64,000 nt of DNA, taken from the NCBI RefSeq assembly GCF_022179085.1, contig NZ_BPQE01000006.1, positions 30,578-94,577 on the forward strand. Direction: 5' to 3'. The DNA comes from Methylobacterium aerolatum. Its GTDB lineage: Bacteria; Pseudomonadota; Alphaproteobacteria; Rhizobiales; Beijerinckiaceae. The notes beneath the pieces are model-generated. The model worked only from the letters and a program-made list of their open reading frames with translations, had not been told where the DNA came from and did no database searches. Below are positions 16,906 to 25,955 of this stretch, piece by piece. The translations under genes were made by a program, and so were the position numbers. Positions within the stretch are counted from its first letter, which is position 1. Every line of letters starts with the position of its first letter.

Positions 16906-17586
16906 ATGGCGAATGTCTTGGTAGTGGAAGACGACCAGCGGGTTGCCGCCGAGATCGGTTCCGCGCTGACGGAGTACGGCTTTCTGGTCGACGAAGCCTC
17001 GAACGGGTCCATCGGCTTGCGCAAGGCCATGGATGGCGACTTCGACGTCATCGTGCTCGATCGCATGCTTCCAGAGATCGATGGCCTCGCCCTCCTGACC
17101 AAGCTGCGGGCCGCCAAGGTCTCGACCCCTGTCCTGATCCTCAGCGCCCTCTCGGCGGTGAACGAGCGCGTCGACGGACTTCGCGCGGGCGGCGACGATT
17201 ACCTGGCCAAGCCGTTCGAGTTCATCGAATTGACTGCCCGCGTCGATGCCCTGGCCCGGCGCAAGATGGCGGCGGAGGCGGGGAGTGAATTGGTCGTTGG
17301 CGACCTGAAGCTCGACCTCATCGAGCGCGTGCTTCACTGCGCGGGTCGCGAAGTCGAACTGCTACCGAAGGAATTCGCGATCATCGAGTTCCTGATGCAG
17401 AACGCGGGCGTTCTGGTCAGCCGCAAGATGATCTTCGAGTCGGTTTGGGGATACAGCTTCAATCATGAGTCGAGCGTCATCGACGTCCATATCGGCAAGA
17501 TCCGCAAAAAGCTCGATCCGGATGGACTGAACCCTCGCATCCACACGGTACGAAATACCGGATTCATCCTCCGTGCGATTGCTTGA
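16906..17586 (+). CDS. OmpR/PhoB-family response regulator
   Basis: A 226-residue transcription regulator: receiver domain (VLVVEDDQR acidic pair, phosphoacceptor Asp in VIVLDRMLPEIDG, Lys in DDYLAKPFEF) and a C-terminal winged-helix domain (LLPKEFAIIEFLMQNAG, IDVHIGKIRKKL). The start at 16906 is chosen because AAGGA precedes it at good spacing and MANVLVVEDD is a normal N-terminus. The same frame is open upstream to an ATG at 16747, four bases after the adaptor stop. It is followed with a 14-bp overlap by its kinase; regulation of the RND genes is the likely role. Confidence 0.93.
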   Translation: MANVLVVEDDQRVAAEIGSALTEYGFLVDEASNGSIGLRKAMDGDFDVIVLDRMLPEIDGLALLTKLRAAKVSTPVLILSALSAVNERVDGLRAGGDDYLAKPFEFIELTARVDALARRKMAAEAGSELVVGDLKLDLIERVLHCAGREVELLPKEFAIIEFLMQNAGVLVSRKMIFESVWGYSFNHESSVIDVHIGKIRKKLDPDGLNPRIHTVRNTGFILRAIA

Positions 17587-18958
17587 AGTTCGCCGCACGA
17601 GCGGTTTCCGGGTCGCGTGCCTCTTCTTCGCGACCTTCGGAACCGCCTCGCTCGCGCTGTCCGCCTTTCTCTACGTCGACACCCGCAGCTATGGGCGCCG
17701 GGCGGCGTTCGAGTGGGTAAGCTGGGAGTCGAAGCACCTCCTGAGCCTGCCGCCGCACGCCCTGCGTGAGCGCATCGATGCGTCGGAGGATTTCGCGGAA
17801 GGCGGACGTCCGCTCGTGCTGTTCGGCGCGGACCGTAGCCATAAGGCGGGGGCGCCAATTCCCTTTCCGGACAAGGCTCCGTTCAATCGGCCCTTCATCC
17901 TCACGCAGGAGGGAGCCGAAGGATTGCGCACGCTGTTCAGCCAGTTGACGCGCCTTCCGACCGGTGAATTCGTTCTCGTCAGTCGCTCCGCCAAGGATCT
18001 AGAAGCGCTGGAGAAGGCCCTCGTCGAGACCTTCTTCTGGGGCATGGCGGCGACGATCATCATCGGCCTCGTCGGCGCGGTGATCTTCGGTGCGGGCTCG
18101 CTCCGCCAGAACGACGCGATCACCAAGGCTGTCGAGCGTATTATGCGCGGCGATCTGAGCGAGCGCCTTCCGACACGGGGCGTTTCAGCCGATCTCGCCC
18201 ACCTGACCCGCATCGTGAACGACATGCTCGACCAACTCGAACGGCTGATGCTCGAAATCAAGGGTGTGAACGAGAACATCGCTCACGATCTCCGTACCCC
18301 CCTGACCCGCGTGGTCGGAACGCTCGAGCGTTCCCTGCGCAAGGCCGACACCATGGAGGCGTTCCGCGCCTGTAACGAGGACGCGCTCGCCGAGGTAAAG
18401 GATATCGTGGTGCGCTTCTCGGCGCTGCTCCGCATCTCGGAGATGGAAGATCGCCTGCGCCGCTCCGGGTTCACGCACGTCGATCTCGCCCGGCTGCTGG
18501 AGGATGCGGTCGAGTACTACGAGCCCCTGGCCCTGGAACGCGAGATCGCACTGAGCTGGGAACGGCCGAACGATCCGTGCGCGGTTGAGGGTGACCGCAG
18601 CCTCATCTTTGAAGCAGTCAGCAATCTCATCGACAACGCCCTGAAGTTCACGCCATCCGGCGGACGTGTGGATGTCGCCTTGATGCGCGATCCGCCTGGC
18701 ATCCGCGTGTCCGATACCGGCTGCGGGATCCCCGAGAAGGAACTCGGAGCCGTTCGGGAGCGCTACCGCCGGGGAGCCCTGATAACGGGAAAGAGCGGCT
18801 TTGGCATCGGCCTCAGCCTCGTCGATTCCATCGCGAGGCTGCACAGCGCTCGTTTCACCATCGCGAGCGATGAGGGGGGCACGCGCGCGACCCTGGTCTG
18901 GACGCCGCCCGTCACGGCGGCAGAGCCACTCCCACGGTTGGCGACAGTGCGCGCATAA
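17573..18958 (+). CDS. Sensor histidine kinase paired with the upstream regulator
   Basis: A 461-residue membrane kinase. It starts with GTG at 17573, overlapping the regulator by 14 bp. TM1 lies at ~14-32 and TM2 at ~155-178, enclosing a ~120-residue periplasmic sensor. A HAMP region, the H-box NIAHDLRTPLTRV (His ~237), an N-box NLIDNALKFTPSGG and G-boxes DTGCGIPEKE and GFGIGLSLVDS follow. The arrangement is that of envelope-stress or metal-sensing kinases next to RND pumps. The signal sensed is unknown. Confidence 0.92.
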   Translation: MRLLEVRRTSGFRVACLFFATFGTASLALSAFLYVDTRSYGRRAAFEWVSWESKHLLSLPPHALRERIDASEDFAEGGRPLVLFGADRSHKAGAPIPFPDKAPFNRPFILTQEGAEGLRTLFSQLTRLPTGEFVLVSRSAKDLEALEKALVETFFWGMAATIIIGLVGAVIFGAGSLRQNDAITKAVERIMRGDLSERLPTRGVSADLAHLTRIVNDMLDQLERLMLEIKGVNENIAHDLRTPLTRVVGTLERSLRKADTMEAFRACNEDALAEVKDIVVRFSALLRISEMEDRLRRSGFTHVDLARLLEDAVEYYEPLALEREIALSWERPNDPCAVEGDRSLIFEAVSNLIDNALKFTPSGGRVDVALMRDPPGIRVSDTGCGIPEKELGAVRERYRRGALITGKSGFGIGLSLVDSIARLHSARFTIASDEGGTRATLVWTPPVTAAEPLPRLATVRA

Positions 18959-18966
18959 GAGCTCGA

Positions 18967-18994
18967 CGGTTCTCTCTCATCCCAGAGAGAACCG
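18967..18994. terminator. Perfect 11-bp hairpin between convergent genes
   Basis: CGGTTCTCTCT and AGAGAGAACCG pair perfectly around a 6-base loop, nine bases after the kinase stop. There is no T-run right after the stem in either direction, so it is a weak intrinsic terminator or an mRNA-stabilising hairpin for the two convergent transcripts. Confidence 0.55.
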
Positions 18995-19009
18995 CCTGGC
19001 GTTCCTTCT

Positions 19010-19309
19010 TCAGTAGGCGTCACCGTAGGGCCGACGACGATTCGCCGGCAATCGGCTCCACTGGCGGTTGACCGGAATGGAACCCACGTAGGTCGGCCGC
19101 TGGGCCGCCAACGAGCTGCTGGAACCGGTGGCGCCCTCCCACATGCCACCGGTATGATCGTTCCCCTGCGCATAGGCATCGGCATCGAGCCCATCGCCGC
19201 CCGTGAGGGTGATCAGACGGGGATCGATGCGCTGCTGGGCGCCTTCGGCATAGGCCGCGCCGGACATCAGAACAGCGCCGATGGTGCAGGCCAGAGCAAA
19301 GGTCTTCAT
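19010..19309 (-). CDS. Small secreted protein, unknown function
   Basis: A 99-residue product with a signal peptide (MKTFALACTIGAVLMSGAAY, cleavage near AYA-EGAQ). The start at 19309 is preferred over an upstream extension because it begins a clean signal peptide and has a purine-rich site before it. The mature protein is rich in Gly, Ser, Arg and Asp, with motifs LTGGDGLDADAYAQGND and RPTYVGSIPVNRQWSRLPA and no cysteine. No known domain is recognised. It converges with the sensor kinase. Confidence 0.6.
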   Translation of the reverse strand: MKTFALACTIGAVLMSGAAYAEGAQQRIDPRLITLTGGDGLDADAYAQGNDHTGGMWEGATGSSSSLAAQRPTYVGSIPVNRQWSRLPANRRRPYGDAY

Positions 19310-19463
19310 CGCGGTCTCTCGTATTGGTGGCGTCGCCCCTCGGCGACATGTCGCTATATTGCCGCTATCAAAGTATAAATTCAACATTTTATCGAACAAT
19401 AATGGTTTGATATCGAACATGCATTTTGATTTGCAAAACGCATTTAAATTTCACCCTGCCGAA

Positions 19464-19495
19464 CAAGAAAAAGCCGACCGGTTTCCCGGTCGGCT
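19464..19495 (-). terminator. Rho-independent terminator (minus strand)
   Basis: AGCCGACCGG (19472-19481) pairs perfectly with CCGGTCGGCT (19486-19495) around a 4-base loop. On the minus strand the stem is followed by TTTTTCTTG, a proper T-run. It ends whatever is transcribed from ~19500-19660 on the minus strand. Confidence 0.8.
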
Positions 19496-19660
19496 GAGTG
19501 AAGGGTCTGAAGCTTTGGTTGAGAGCCGACCGACCCCGGTACCTGGGTCGATCGGCACGGAAACCTAAGCAATCGCTCGGCGAAGGCCAGCTAAGCCACC
19601 GCTGAGCTGACTTTTTTGTAGATCATCTTGGCTGTGACGCAATGAAAAAAAGTTTTATTC
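19464..19660 (-). ncRNA. Candidate small RNA ending in an intrinsic terminator
   Basis: Minus-strand segment downstream of the porin's own terminator, holding two strong hairpins: 19525-19536 pairs with 19545-19556 (12 bp, where the single odd pair is G-U on the minus-strand RNA but C-A on the plus), then the terminator at 19472-19495. No open frame of note is present. A terminator here needs a second minus transcript starting after 19700, hence the suggestion. The 5' end is a guess. Confidence 0.35.
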
Positions 19661-19697
19661 GTTGAATGTCAATTCAATAGAGTGGCCCTCGCACAAA

Positions 19698-19723
19698 TGA
19701 AAAGCCCGGCCGTGAGGCCGGGC
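19698..19723 (-). terminator. Rho-independent terminator of the porin gene
   Basis: GCCCGGCC (19704-19711) and GGCCGGGC (19716-19723) form an 8-bp GC stem with a 4-base loop. On the minus strand it is followed by TTTTCATTTG. It lies ~100 bases after the porin stop. Confidence 0.8.
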
Positions 19724-19821
19724 GCAGGGGCGTGGATGATTTTGGGCCGGATCACGGCATGGCACCCGGAGGGCGCCGCGCTGTCGGGCGTCTGGCCGTC
19801 CTTCGGACAGAGAGGGTGGCG

Positions 19822-21420
19822 TCAGAAATCTCTCTGTACGCGGAAGCGGAACTGGGCAGCATCCTGCGAACTGATGTTGCGCAGCGAATTCTTCGAGATG
19901 TCGGGCGTTACGCCGCTGTTTAGGGCCGTGCGGACATACTCGCCTTCCACGCCGATATCGAGATCCTTCACTGGGGTCCAGATCAGGTTGGCACCGGTGA
20001 CGATCTGGTTGTTGCCGCGCAAAATCGGGCTCGTCGAGAAGGCGAGGGCGTTGGCGGCATTGGTGCCGTTCGGAGCGAAGCCGAAGCCGAGTGCTCCGAG
20101 CGCATTACGGCCACGAGAATTATAGTCGATCTGCGCGTAGCTGCCGAATACGGACGAGCGCCAATCAGGTGACCAGTAGTGCAGCAGAGACGCCACTGCG
20201 GAAAATGACGTGGAAAGTTCGAGCCGCCCGGTCGCCGGGTTCAGCACGGCATCTGCGTAGTATTGCAGGAAAGACCCGCCACCGACTGGTGCTGCGGCAA
20301 GTGCGTCATACGGAGCCGTGTAGTTCGAAATGCCGGTATAAGTGATCCCGCCCCGGGCATAGGCGCCCTGCAGGTAGAGCGCGTCACCCTTGGCGATGAA
20401 GGGGAGGTTGACCTTCAAACCGCCCTGAACGGCGAAGCCATAGGCGTTCGCGGCGCGGCCGGTCGGCGAAACGCCGAGCCCGGCCGTCGCGGTACCGATT
20501 CCGGTGACGGTCGAGACTGCATCGCCGACGTTGATTTCGTGCACGGCGGCGGAGATCTGGGCGGAACCCCAGGCTTGATCGATGCGGGCGACGCCGACGA
20601 AGTCGGGCATCCGGCTCTTCTGCGTCACGTCGGCGAAGGCGACGGTGCCCGGCGCGACGATAATGGGAGCGAGGAAGGTCGCAGGTGTGAAGGGGTTGAA
20701 GCCGTTGCTGTAGCCAGCGAATCCACCCGCGGCCGAAAACGCACCAACGGCTGCGCCCGTGCCGAAAACCGGGAAACGCCGGTAGGTCGGATCTTCCATC
20801 GACGCCGTGAGGGTCACGCCATTACCGAGTACTGCCGAATAGGCCAGCAGATTCGTGCTATAATTGTCGGATCCGGCGGTGCCGCCAATCATTTCAAAAT
20901 CGTGGGCGTAAAAGTCGAAGAAAGAGGATGCGCGCCCAGCCGTGAGACCTACGAATTGGATGAAGGCTTTGTCCGCGTTGACGAAATCCTGCGTTCGACC
21001 GAAGGCGTCTCCGCCGATTCCGGGGAAAGCCTGCCCCTCCCGCTGACGCGAGCCCGAAGTCACAAAGGGGCCGCTACGGGTCGCAATATCCGCACGCACG
21101 AAGGCGCGGAGCGTGCCGTAATCGGTCTGCGTCCGGGCATCGAAGTTGAGGCGGAGGAGGCCGACATATCCGGTGAGGTCACCGCCTGCGCCAGTGCGGA
21201 CCTTGCTCGACTGATACAGGAAATCATACCGCGCCCGGCCGGAGATTCGGAGGCAAGTATCACTTCCAGGAATATAGAAAAATCCTGCACCATACGTCGT
21301 GCAGACGCGCACATACTCGACGGGGGCGGCCTTTTTGACAGGCAGATCCGCAGCGAGTGCAGGTTCTCCAGCGATCATCACAGCCGAAGTGCAGAGCAGA
21401 ATTAACCTGAGATTTCGCAT
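19822..21420 (-). CDS. Outer-membrane porin (alphaproteobacterial Omp2b/RopA-like)
   Basis: A 532-residue general porin. The start at 21420 gives a signal peptide (LRLILLCTSAVMIAGEPALA) followed by the hallmark of this porin family, ADLPVKKAAPVEYVRVC, with the paired cysteines in the early CTTYGAGFFYIPGSDTCLRI motif. The rest is beta-strand rich with Gly/Asn/Tyr turns and ends in QFRFRVQRDF, the terminal aromatic expected for outer-membrane insertion. Upstream residues in the same frame are rejected because they precede the signal peptide. A terminator follows at 19698-19723. Confidence 0.9.
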   Translation of the reverse strand: MRNLRLILLCTSAVMIAGEPALAADLPVKKAAPVEYVRVCTTYGAGFFYIPGSDTCLRISGRARYDFLYQSSKVRTGAGGDLTGYVGLLRLNFDARTQTDYGTLRAFVRADIATRSGPFVTSGSRQREGQAFPGIGGDAFGRTQDFVNADKAFIQFVGLTAGRASSFFDFYAHDFEMIGGTAGSDNYSTNLLAYSAVLGNGVTLTASMEDPTYRRFPVFGTGAAVGAFSAAGGFAGYSNGFNPFTPATFLAPIIVAPGTVAFADVTQKSRMPDFVGVARIDQAWGSAQISAAVHEINVGDAVSTVTGIGTATAGLGVSPTGRAANAYGFAVQGGLKVNLPFIAKGDALYLQGAYARGGITYTGISNYTAPYDALAAAPVGGGSFLQYYADAVLNPATGRLELSTSFSAVASLLHYWSPDWRSSVFGSYAQIDYNSRGRNALGALGFGFAPNGTNAANALAFSTSPILRGNNQIVTGANLIWTPVKDLDIGVEGEYVRTALNSGVTPDISKNSLRNISSQDAAQFRFRVQRDF

Positions 21421-22620
21421 GGTGTCCCCGCATCCGACGCCAGACACGTCTGCGTACTGGCATCGACCCAAATCGTCGTGCAATCACAGACTTCGCGCCT
21501 CTGCGAAATCCAGTGTTGCAGCATTTTAAGTGATTTGGCTGGAACAACTTCCAGCAGCTTGACCATACGGCCTCAGATAATATTTGCCAAATAAAATAAG
21601 TTTTATTACCGAAATGAATTTTTCCGGAATTAAACTGATTTGGAATTTTAAACATAACTTCAAATCATAACCCCTGCCGGGATCATTCATGCCTGTGATG
21701 GGGCACAGTTCAGTCGAGAGTGGCGGGGAACGTATCGAACGGGGGTTGCGCCCGAAGGGCGTGAGGCATCATGCGAGACGCTGCGATTGGTCCGACGCCG
21801 GCAACCGCGGGCCGCGTGGACCGATACATCGGCAGCATCGGCCCCGGTGAGGCTTTTCGCCTCGATCCATTCGGCCATCTCCAGGCCAAGGAGGAATGAC
21901 AAGCCGTCCCCAGAGGGGAGTTCGCGGGATTTGTCGGGTCGAAACTGGTTCAAGCCGGCCAAATCGGGGGATTATTTGATTGATATTAGAATATTGGTCG
22001 ACGGCTCAACGGAAAGTGTTCTTGCAGCCCCCGCTGTGCGGCAAGCAATGTCGGATCAGCTTGGCTGTGATCCCGCTGGATGGGCTGAACATTCGTCGTC
22101 AAAAACGACAAAAAGTTTTGACATTGAGTCAGTTATTCAAGATCATGCTAAAAATCATACTATAGTTTTATGATAATATGCGGGCGCTCCGAGTTATGCG
22201 GCGTCAGCGGCGCGCTGTCAGGTTGGCTGATCCGCCCATCGCAGCCTTCATCAGCCACCCGAACCGAACTGAACGGATTTTGGCGACGCCCTGCCACGGG
22301 CGTCGGTCCGCCCGGGGATTGCCCCCGCCGCCACGGACTGGTCAGGTGGGCCGGTGTCACGAGGGCACGGGACAGCGTGAGCGACACGTCCAGGGTCTAT
22401 GCGTTTAGGATCAGCGGCTTAGCGGCGAACGGATTCCATCTCCCTCTGTCTCCTCCCCTCCCCTGACACGCGGGGATACACGTGCCTTCGCCCGTTGTTG
22501 AAGCCATTGACGCAGCGCCATATTCTTCAGCAGCACGGCTACGAGCGGTCACAACGAGATCGCTAAGGACACGCGTCGTGCGTGGGCAATCGCTGGGGCG
22601 CGAACCGCTGGAGCGCCGCC
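21421..22620. other. Long gene-poor region
   Basis: About 1.2 kb with no convincing gene. 21540-21670 and 21960-22170 are strongly AT-rich against a GC-rich background. A plus-strand frame without a good start reads IRILVDGSTESVLAAPAVRQ and ends at 22173; it looks protein-like but no family is recognised. The porin promoter should lie in 21421-21660. Together with the integrase relic that follows, this may be decayed acquired DNA. Confidence 0.4.
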
Positions 22621-22890
22621 ATGGCCGCGATCAACCAGCCGACGGTTCAGCAGATCGTTTCCCTGCCGGTCGGCCTCCGCAGCGATGGCGGCAACCCCTA
22701 TTTCCCCGGCTGGCCAGGCGGATCGCGCCAATGGGTCATGCGCTATCGCTTCGGTGGCCGATAGCGTGAACTCGGGCTGGGCAATGCCGGCCCCCACGGC
22801 CGCTTCCTCGCCGTAGCTTGCACCTCGGCCGAAAGCGTCCGCGCTCCGCTTTGCCAAGGCGTCAAACCACAACTCCGGCAGAAGTCTCGC
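22621..22890 (+). pseudogene. Tyrosine-type integrase, N-terminal relic
   Basis: The frame from 22621 reads MAAINQPTVQQIVSLPVGL then RSDGGNPYF and RQWVMRYRFGGR, the N-terminal arm-binding domain (DUF4102 type) of P4-like phage integrases. A TAG at 22762-22764 interrupts it, and the same frame continues with RELGLGNAGPHGRFLA and ESVRAPLCQGVKPQ, matching the next part of the domain. The catalytic domain with its Arg, His and Tyr is absent. No tRNA or attachment repeat was found nearby. Confidence 0.65.
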
Positions 22891-23350
22891 TACCCGCTGC
22901 CGACAGACGGCAATACCCATTTTCGAGGCATCGCAATGGGCAGCGATCGTGATGCGAAATATTCAGCGTGCTTCTGACGATGCTACAACGAGTCAATCAG
23001 GCTTGTGGCACGGGCATCAGTCGATGCTGATCCGCAGACAAGACGGCCGTCGCTGCATTTCCCAGGCAGCCCGGGACGACGAACCAGACCGGAGGGCCGA
23101 TCACCTGTCTCAAGCGTTCGAAGCGGTAGATGTTTGGTCGACAAAAGCTCGACCAACTCGAACATCTCCAATCGGCGCCTCATGATCCCATCAGCGTCGG
23201 ATCTGCGCCAGACTCAAGGATGCGCGCTAACTCACATCTCCTTGGCAGCGATGTCCGCGACCAGCGCTCCGATGACTGAGCGCAAGATGTCGAGATCGAT
23301 TTCAAATGCATCGATGCAAGTTTTTGACTTTCACTACTTATGAGTAACAA
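22891..23350. other. Intergenic stretch after integrase relic
   Basis: About 460 bases with no gene that can be supported. A short minus-strand frame at ~23215-23310 reads FEIDLDILRSVIGALVADIA and looks coding-like but has no start. It could be a fragment of a decayed gene. The end of the glycosyltransferase mRNA lies here, without a clear terminator. Confidence 0.35.
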
Positions 23351-24703
23351 TCAGTAAAATTCATGCAAACTATCTCGACCTTCTCTATCCGCCTTCGTTG
23401 AATACTCATCTTGGACAACGAACCTGGGGTTTTCTCCTGCGAGAAGTAGGCGTTCAATCAGTCCGTAGTAAGCCGGTTTGATCCGTGTCTCGAACTCGTA
23501 GTGATTCAGCACCGACTCGCGCGCCTTCACCCGGATCGCCTGAAATCGCTCCGGATCGACCAATGCCTCTATCATGCGCGCAGCGATCTGATCAGGCTCG
23601 AAGAATGGCACGAGGAGGCCAGTCTCGCCGTCCGTGATTGCTTCGCGCACGGGCGCGGTGTCCGATCCGATCACGAGTGATCCCAACGCCATCGCATCGA
23701 GAAGCGACCAAGATAACACGAAAGGATATGTCAGATAGACGTGCACGCGGGATACCCGAAGCAGATCGAGGTATTGTGCGTGCGGCAGTTGTCCGAGAAA
23801 TATGACGCGGTCCAAACCGGGCGTGCCGTCCAGTTCGGCGAGCATCATGTCCCGCCAGGATCGATGACCGGTCGGAGCGGTTCCGTAACAGACGCGATCG
23901 GATCCGGCGACGCAGATCTGCGCCGTTGGACGTGCGGTAAGTACTCTTGAGAGTGCGCGCATAAAACTGTGAAAGCCGCGGTACGGCTCGAGCCCCCGCG
24001 CCACGTACGTCACCACTTCATCGCCGGTGCGCAACGGCCCGGCGAGAGCTGGGTGAGAGAACGTCGCATTACCGGGGATCAACCGCCGAGCATCAAGGCC
24101 GTCGTGGATAACCTCGATCTTATCCTGAAACGCCACGGGAAAGGTCGCACGTTGCCAGTGTGTCGGCGCGATGCCTGCATCCGCGTCCGCCAAAGCAAGC
24201 AAGGTCGATGCGTTGCGTGCGGCAATCCGGGTCAGGCCATCTACACCGAATTGTGGGAATTCGGTATCGAATCCCACGTCGGCGCCAGATGTCCGATAAT
24301 AGAATTCACAGTAAACGCAGATGCGCGCCTGGGGGAAGAGCTCACGAAGCGGCAGGCTTTCTCCCCAGCCAGGATGAACGAAAATCACACGCGGTGTCAT
24401 TCCGCGCAACTTGAGAGAATTAGCAGCGTAAATCACTTCCTCCGCCCGTCTTCCCTCGACGTCAAACCGGACTGCGAATGCGTGAACGTCACGGGGCCGA
24501 GACGCCGGCATCTCGTAGGTCGCCAGTTCGACGCCCGGGAGTGAACGAGCGGTCTGCGACCCGATCGCGAAGACGCGGTAGCGAGGTGTGCGGGCGAGGT
24601 CGGCCGCGATGAGGGCAAATTGACCGGGAAAGTTCGCGTGAACGAAGAGCACGTCGACGGGACGCTGCGAAGGAGATGCCGTCGCGCAACCAAGTAGCGC
24701 CAT
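23351..24703 (-). CDS. Glycosyltransferase family 4 protein
   Basis: A 450-residue GT-B fold sugar transferase, presumably cytoplasmic or membrane-associated. The N-terminal Rossmann half begins DVLFVHANFPGQFALIAADL, a signature of a GT4 subgroup. The C-terminal donor-binding half has GRGLEPYRGFHSFMRAL-type sequence after residue ~220 and SWSLLDAMALGSLVIGSDT with VREAITDGETGLLVPF near 355-390. It is the leftmost gene of the surface-polysaccharide region and divergent from the RTX genes. Donor and acceptor are unknown. Confidence 0.88.
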   Translation of the reverse strand: MALLGCATASPSQRPVDVLFVHANFPGQFALIAADLARTPRYRVFAIGSQTARSLPGVELATYEMPASRPRDVHAFAVRFDVEGRRAEEVIYAANSLKLRGMTPRVIFVHPGWGESLPLRELFPQARICVYCEFYYRTSGADVGFDTEFPQFGVDGLTRIAARNASTLLALADADAGIAPTHWQRATFPVAFQDKIEVIHDGLDARRLIPGNATFSHPALAGPLRTGDEVVTYVARGLEPYRGFHSFMRALSRVLTARPTAQICVAGSDRVCYGTAPTGHRSWRDMMLAELDGTPGLDRVIFLGQLPHAQYLDLLRVSRVHVYLTYPFVLSWSLLDAMALGSLVIGSDTAPVREAITDGETGLLVPFFEPDQIAARMIEALVDPERFQAIRVKARESVLNHYEFETRIKPAYYGLIERLLLAGENPRFVVQDEYSTKADREGRDSLHEFY

Positions 24704-25043
24704 TGAACTGAGGATTTTCTGCTGCTGGCGGGTTCCTCCACATTAGCCAGGGGGAGCCTAAGCAAGACTGCTGACAACCAAGACAATTTTCGGCTTTGCA
24801 GCCACAAAATCCGATCTTGGGGTCTATCGTATCACCAAAACACCCATCAAAGTATACAGGAATAATTGCCGCAAATTAATATGTAAGTTATGGATTTATT
24901 TCGCAGATAATTACCGCATCGGAAAAAAATGTACAGTAATTATCAAATCGTATCTGATCCGTCGGAGTTCACAATCGCGTTGACAGTGACGATCATCGCC
25001 AATTAGCAACAAACGGCAACATGAGAGACACAGCGAGCCGAAG
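24704..25043. promoter_or_regulatory. AT-rich divergent promoter region
   Basis: About 340 bases between the divergent GT4 gene and the unknown gene at 25044, AT-rich at 24820-24960. It presumably carries promoters for both directions. No specific -35/-10 pair or operator is clear enough to call. Confidence 0.45.
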
Positions 25044-25910
25044 ATGAGCAGTGGTGCTACCAAACTAGTTCCACAGTCTCAATCCCGAACCATTTCGGTC
25101 GGTAAGGGCATATTCGCTTTACGCTATGTCGCAAGTACAGCCGGGCGTGGAGCTCCGCGAATTGAAGTGGAGCCTTTCACGGAGGCCGGCCTGTCGCTTA
25201 TCGCGGCACCTGGCTCCGCCGAGCGCGTTTTGAATGCACCTGGCGAATGCATCTTCATTCGGGCTGAGCAGCCTACCAAAATGGTGATTACCGCGTCCGG
25301 CACGACCGGTACACTCGAAGCCGACCTACAATTGGAACGCCTGGACAGCCTGGACACGGAGGTCGAGGGCGATGGGTCACCATACGCCGCTCCCCCTCGC
25401 ATCGATGTCCTGGCGCATGTCTCGCGACGTGGTGATGTACCAGTCGAGATGGGCGAATGGATCGGCGGCCCGAGCTTGCCATGCCGGATCGAAGGTCTCA
25501 CGATTCGCTGGCACGGCCGGCCGCCCGACGTCGATCTGCTTTGCACGGTCGTCAGCCGGGGCCTGAAGCTTCGCCGCTTCAACAGCTGCGGAACCGGCAC
25601 CTTCGCCGGGACTCGCGGAGAGGCTGCACCACTCGTCGGCATCAGCATCGAGCTGAGCGGACGGGGCGCCTCACGCTATGTGCTGGAGGGGCAGGCCCTT
25701 TTCCTCGGCTCGCCAGTTCTCGCCGCCTCTGGCCCGCGCCTGCAATTCACGTGTCCGACGGGGCGCGAGGCGCTCGTCGGCCTGAGATTCACCCTTGCAA
25801 CTGTCCGGCCTCGAGCGGAGCCGGACGTGCGACCGACACCCGCGCCTCCCTCGCGCTCGGCTTTGGGCAGGGTGCGGATGTTCCGCGGAGTGTCGATGAC
25901 GGGGCGCTGA
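25044..25910 (+). CDS. Unknown protein upstream of RTX genes
   Basis: A 288-residue product of unrecognised family. It has no signal peptide or transmembrane segment. The first half contains RIEVEPFTEAGLSLIAAPG and VLNAPGECIFIRAEQPTKMV, beta-rich; the second contains RIDVLAHVSRRGDVPVEMGE, WIGGPSLPCRIEGLTIRW and a Pro-rich tail. The pattern suggests two beta-sandwich domains. It starts the plus-strand set unknown-RTX-RTX/Hint, 45 bases before the first RTX gene. A role in surface assembly is possible from context only. Confidence 0.7.
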   Translation: MSSGATKLVPQSQSRTISVGKGIFALRYVASTAGRGAPRIEVEPFTEAGLSLIAAPGSAERVLNAPGECIFIRAEQPTKMVITASGTTGTLEADLQLERLDSLDTEVEGDGSPYAAPPRIDVLAHVSRRGDVPVEMGEWIGGPSLPCRIEGLTIRWHGRPPDVDLLCTVVSRGLKLRRFNSCGTGTFAGTRGEAAPLVGISIELSGRGASRYVLEGQALFLGSPVLAASGPRLQFTCPTGREALVGLRFTLATVRPRAEPDVRPTPAPPSRSALGRVRMFRGVSMTGR

Positions 25911-25955
25911 CCGTCGAGTCACGATTCTTCCTTTCACTCCGAAAAGGAGACGTTG

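Noticed and set aside
22160-22387. 75-codon minus-strand frame in the gene-poor region
   Set aside because: No ribosome site, no domain and shadowed by equally open plus-strand frames.
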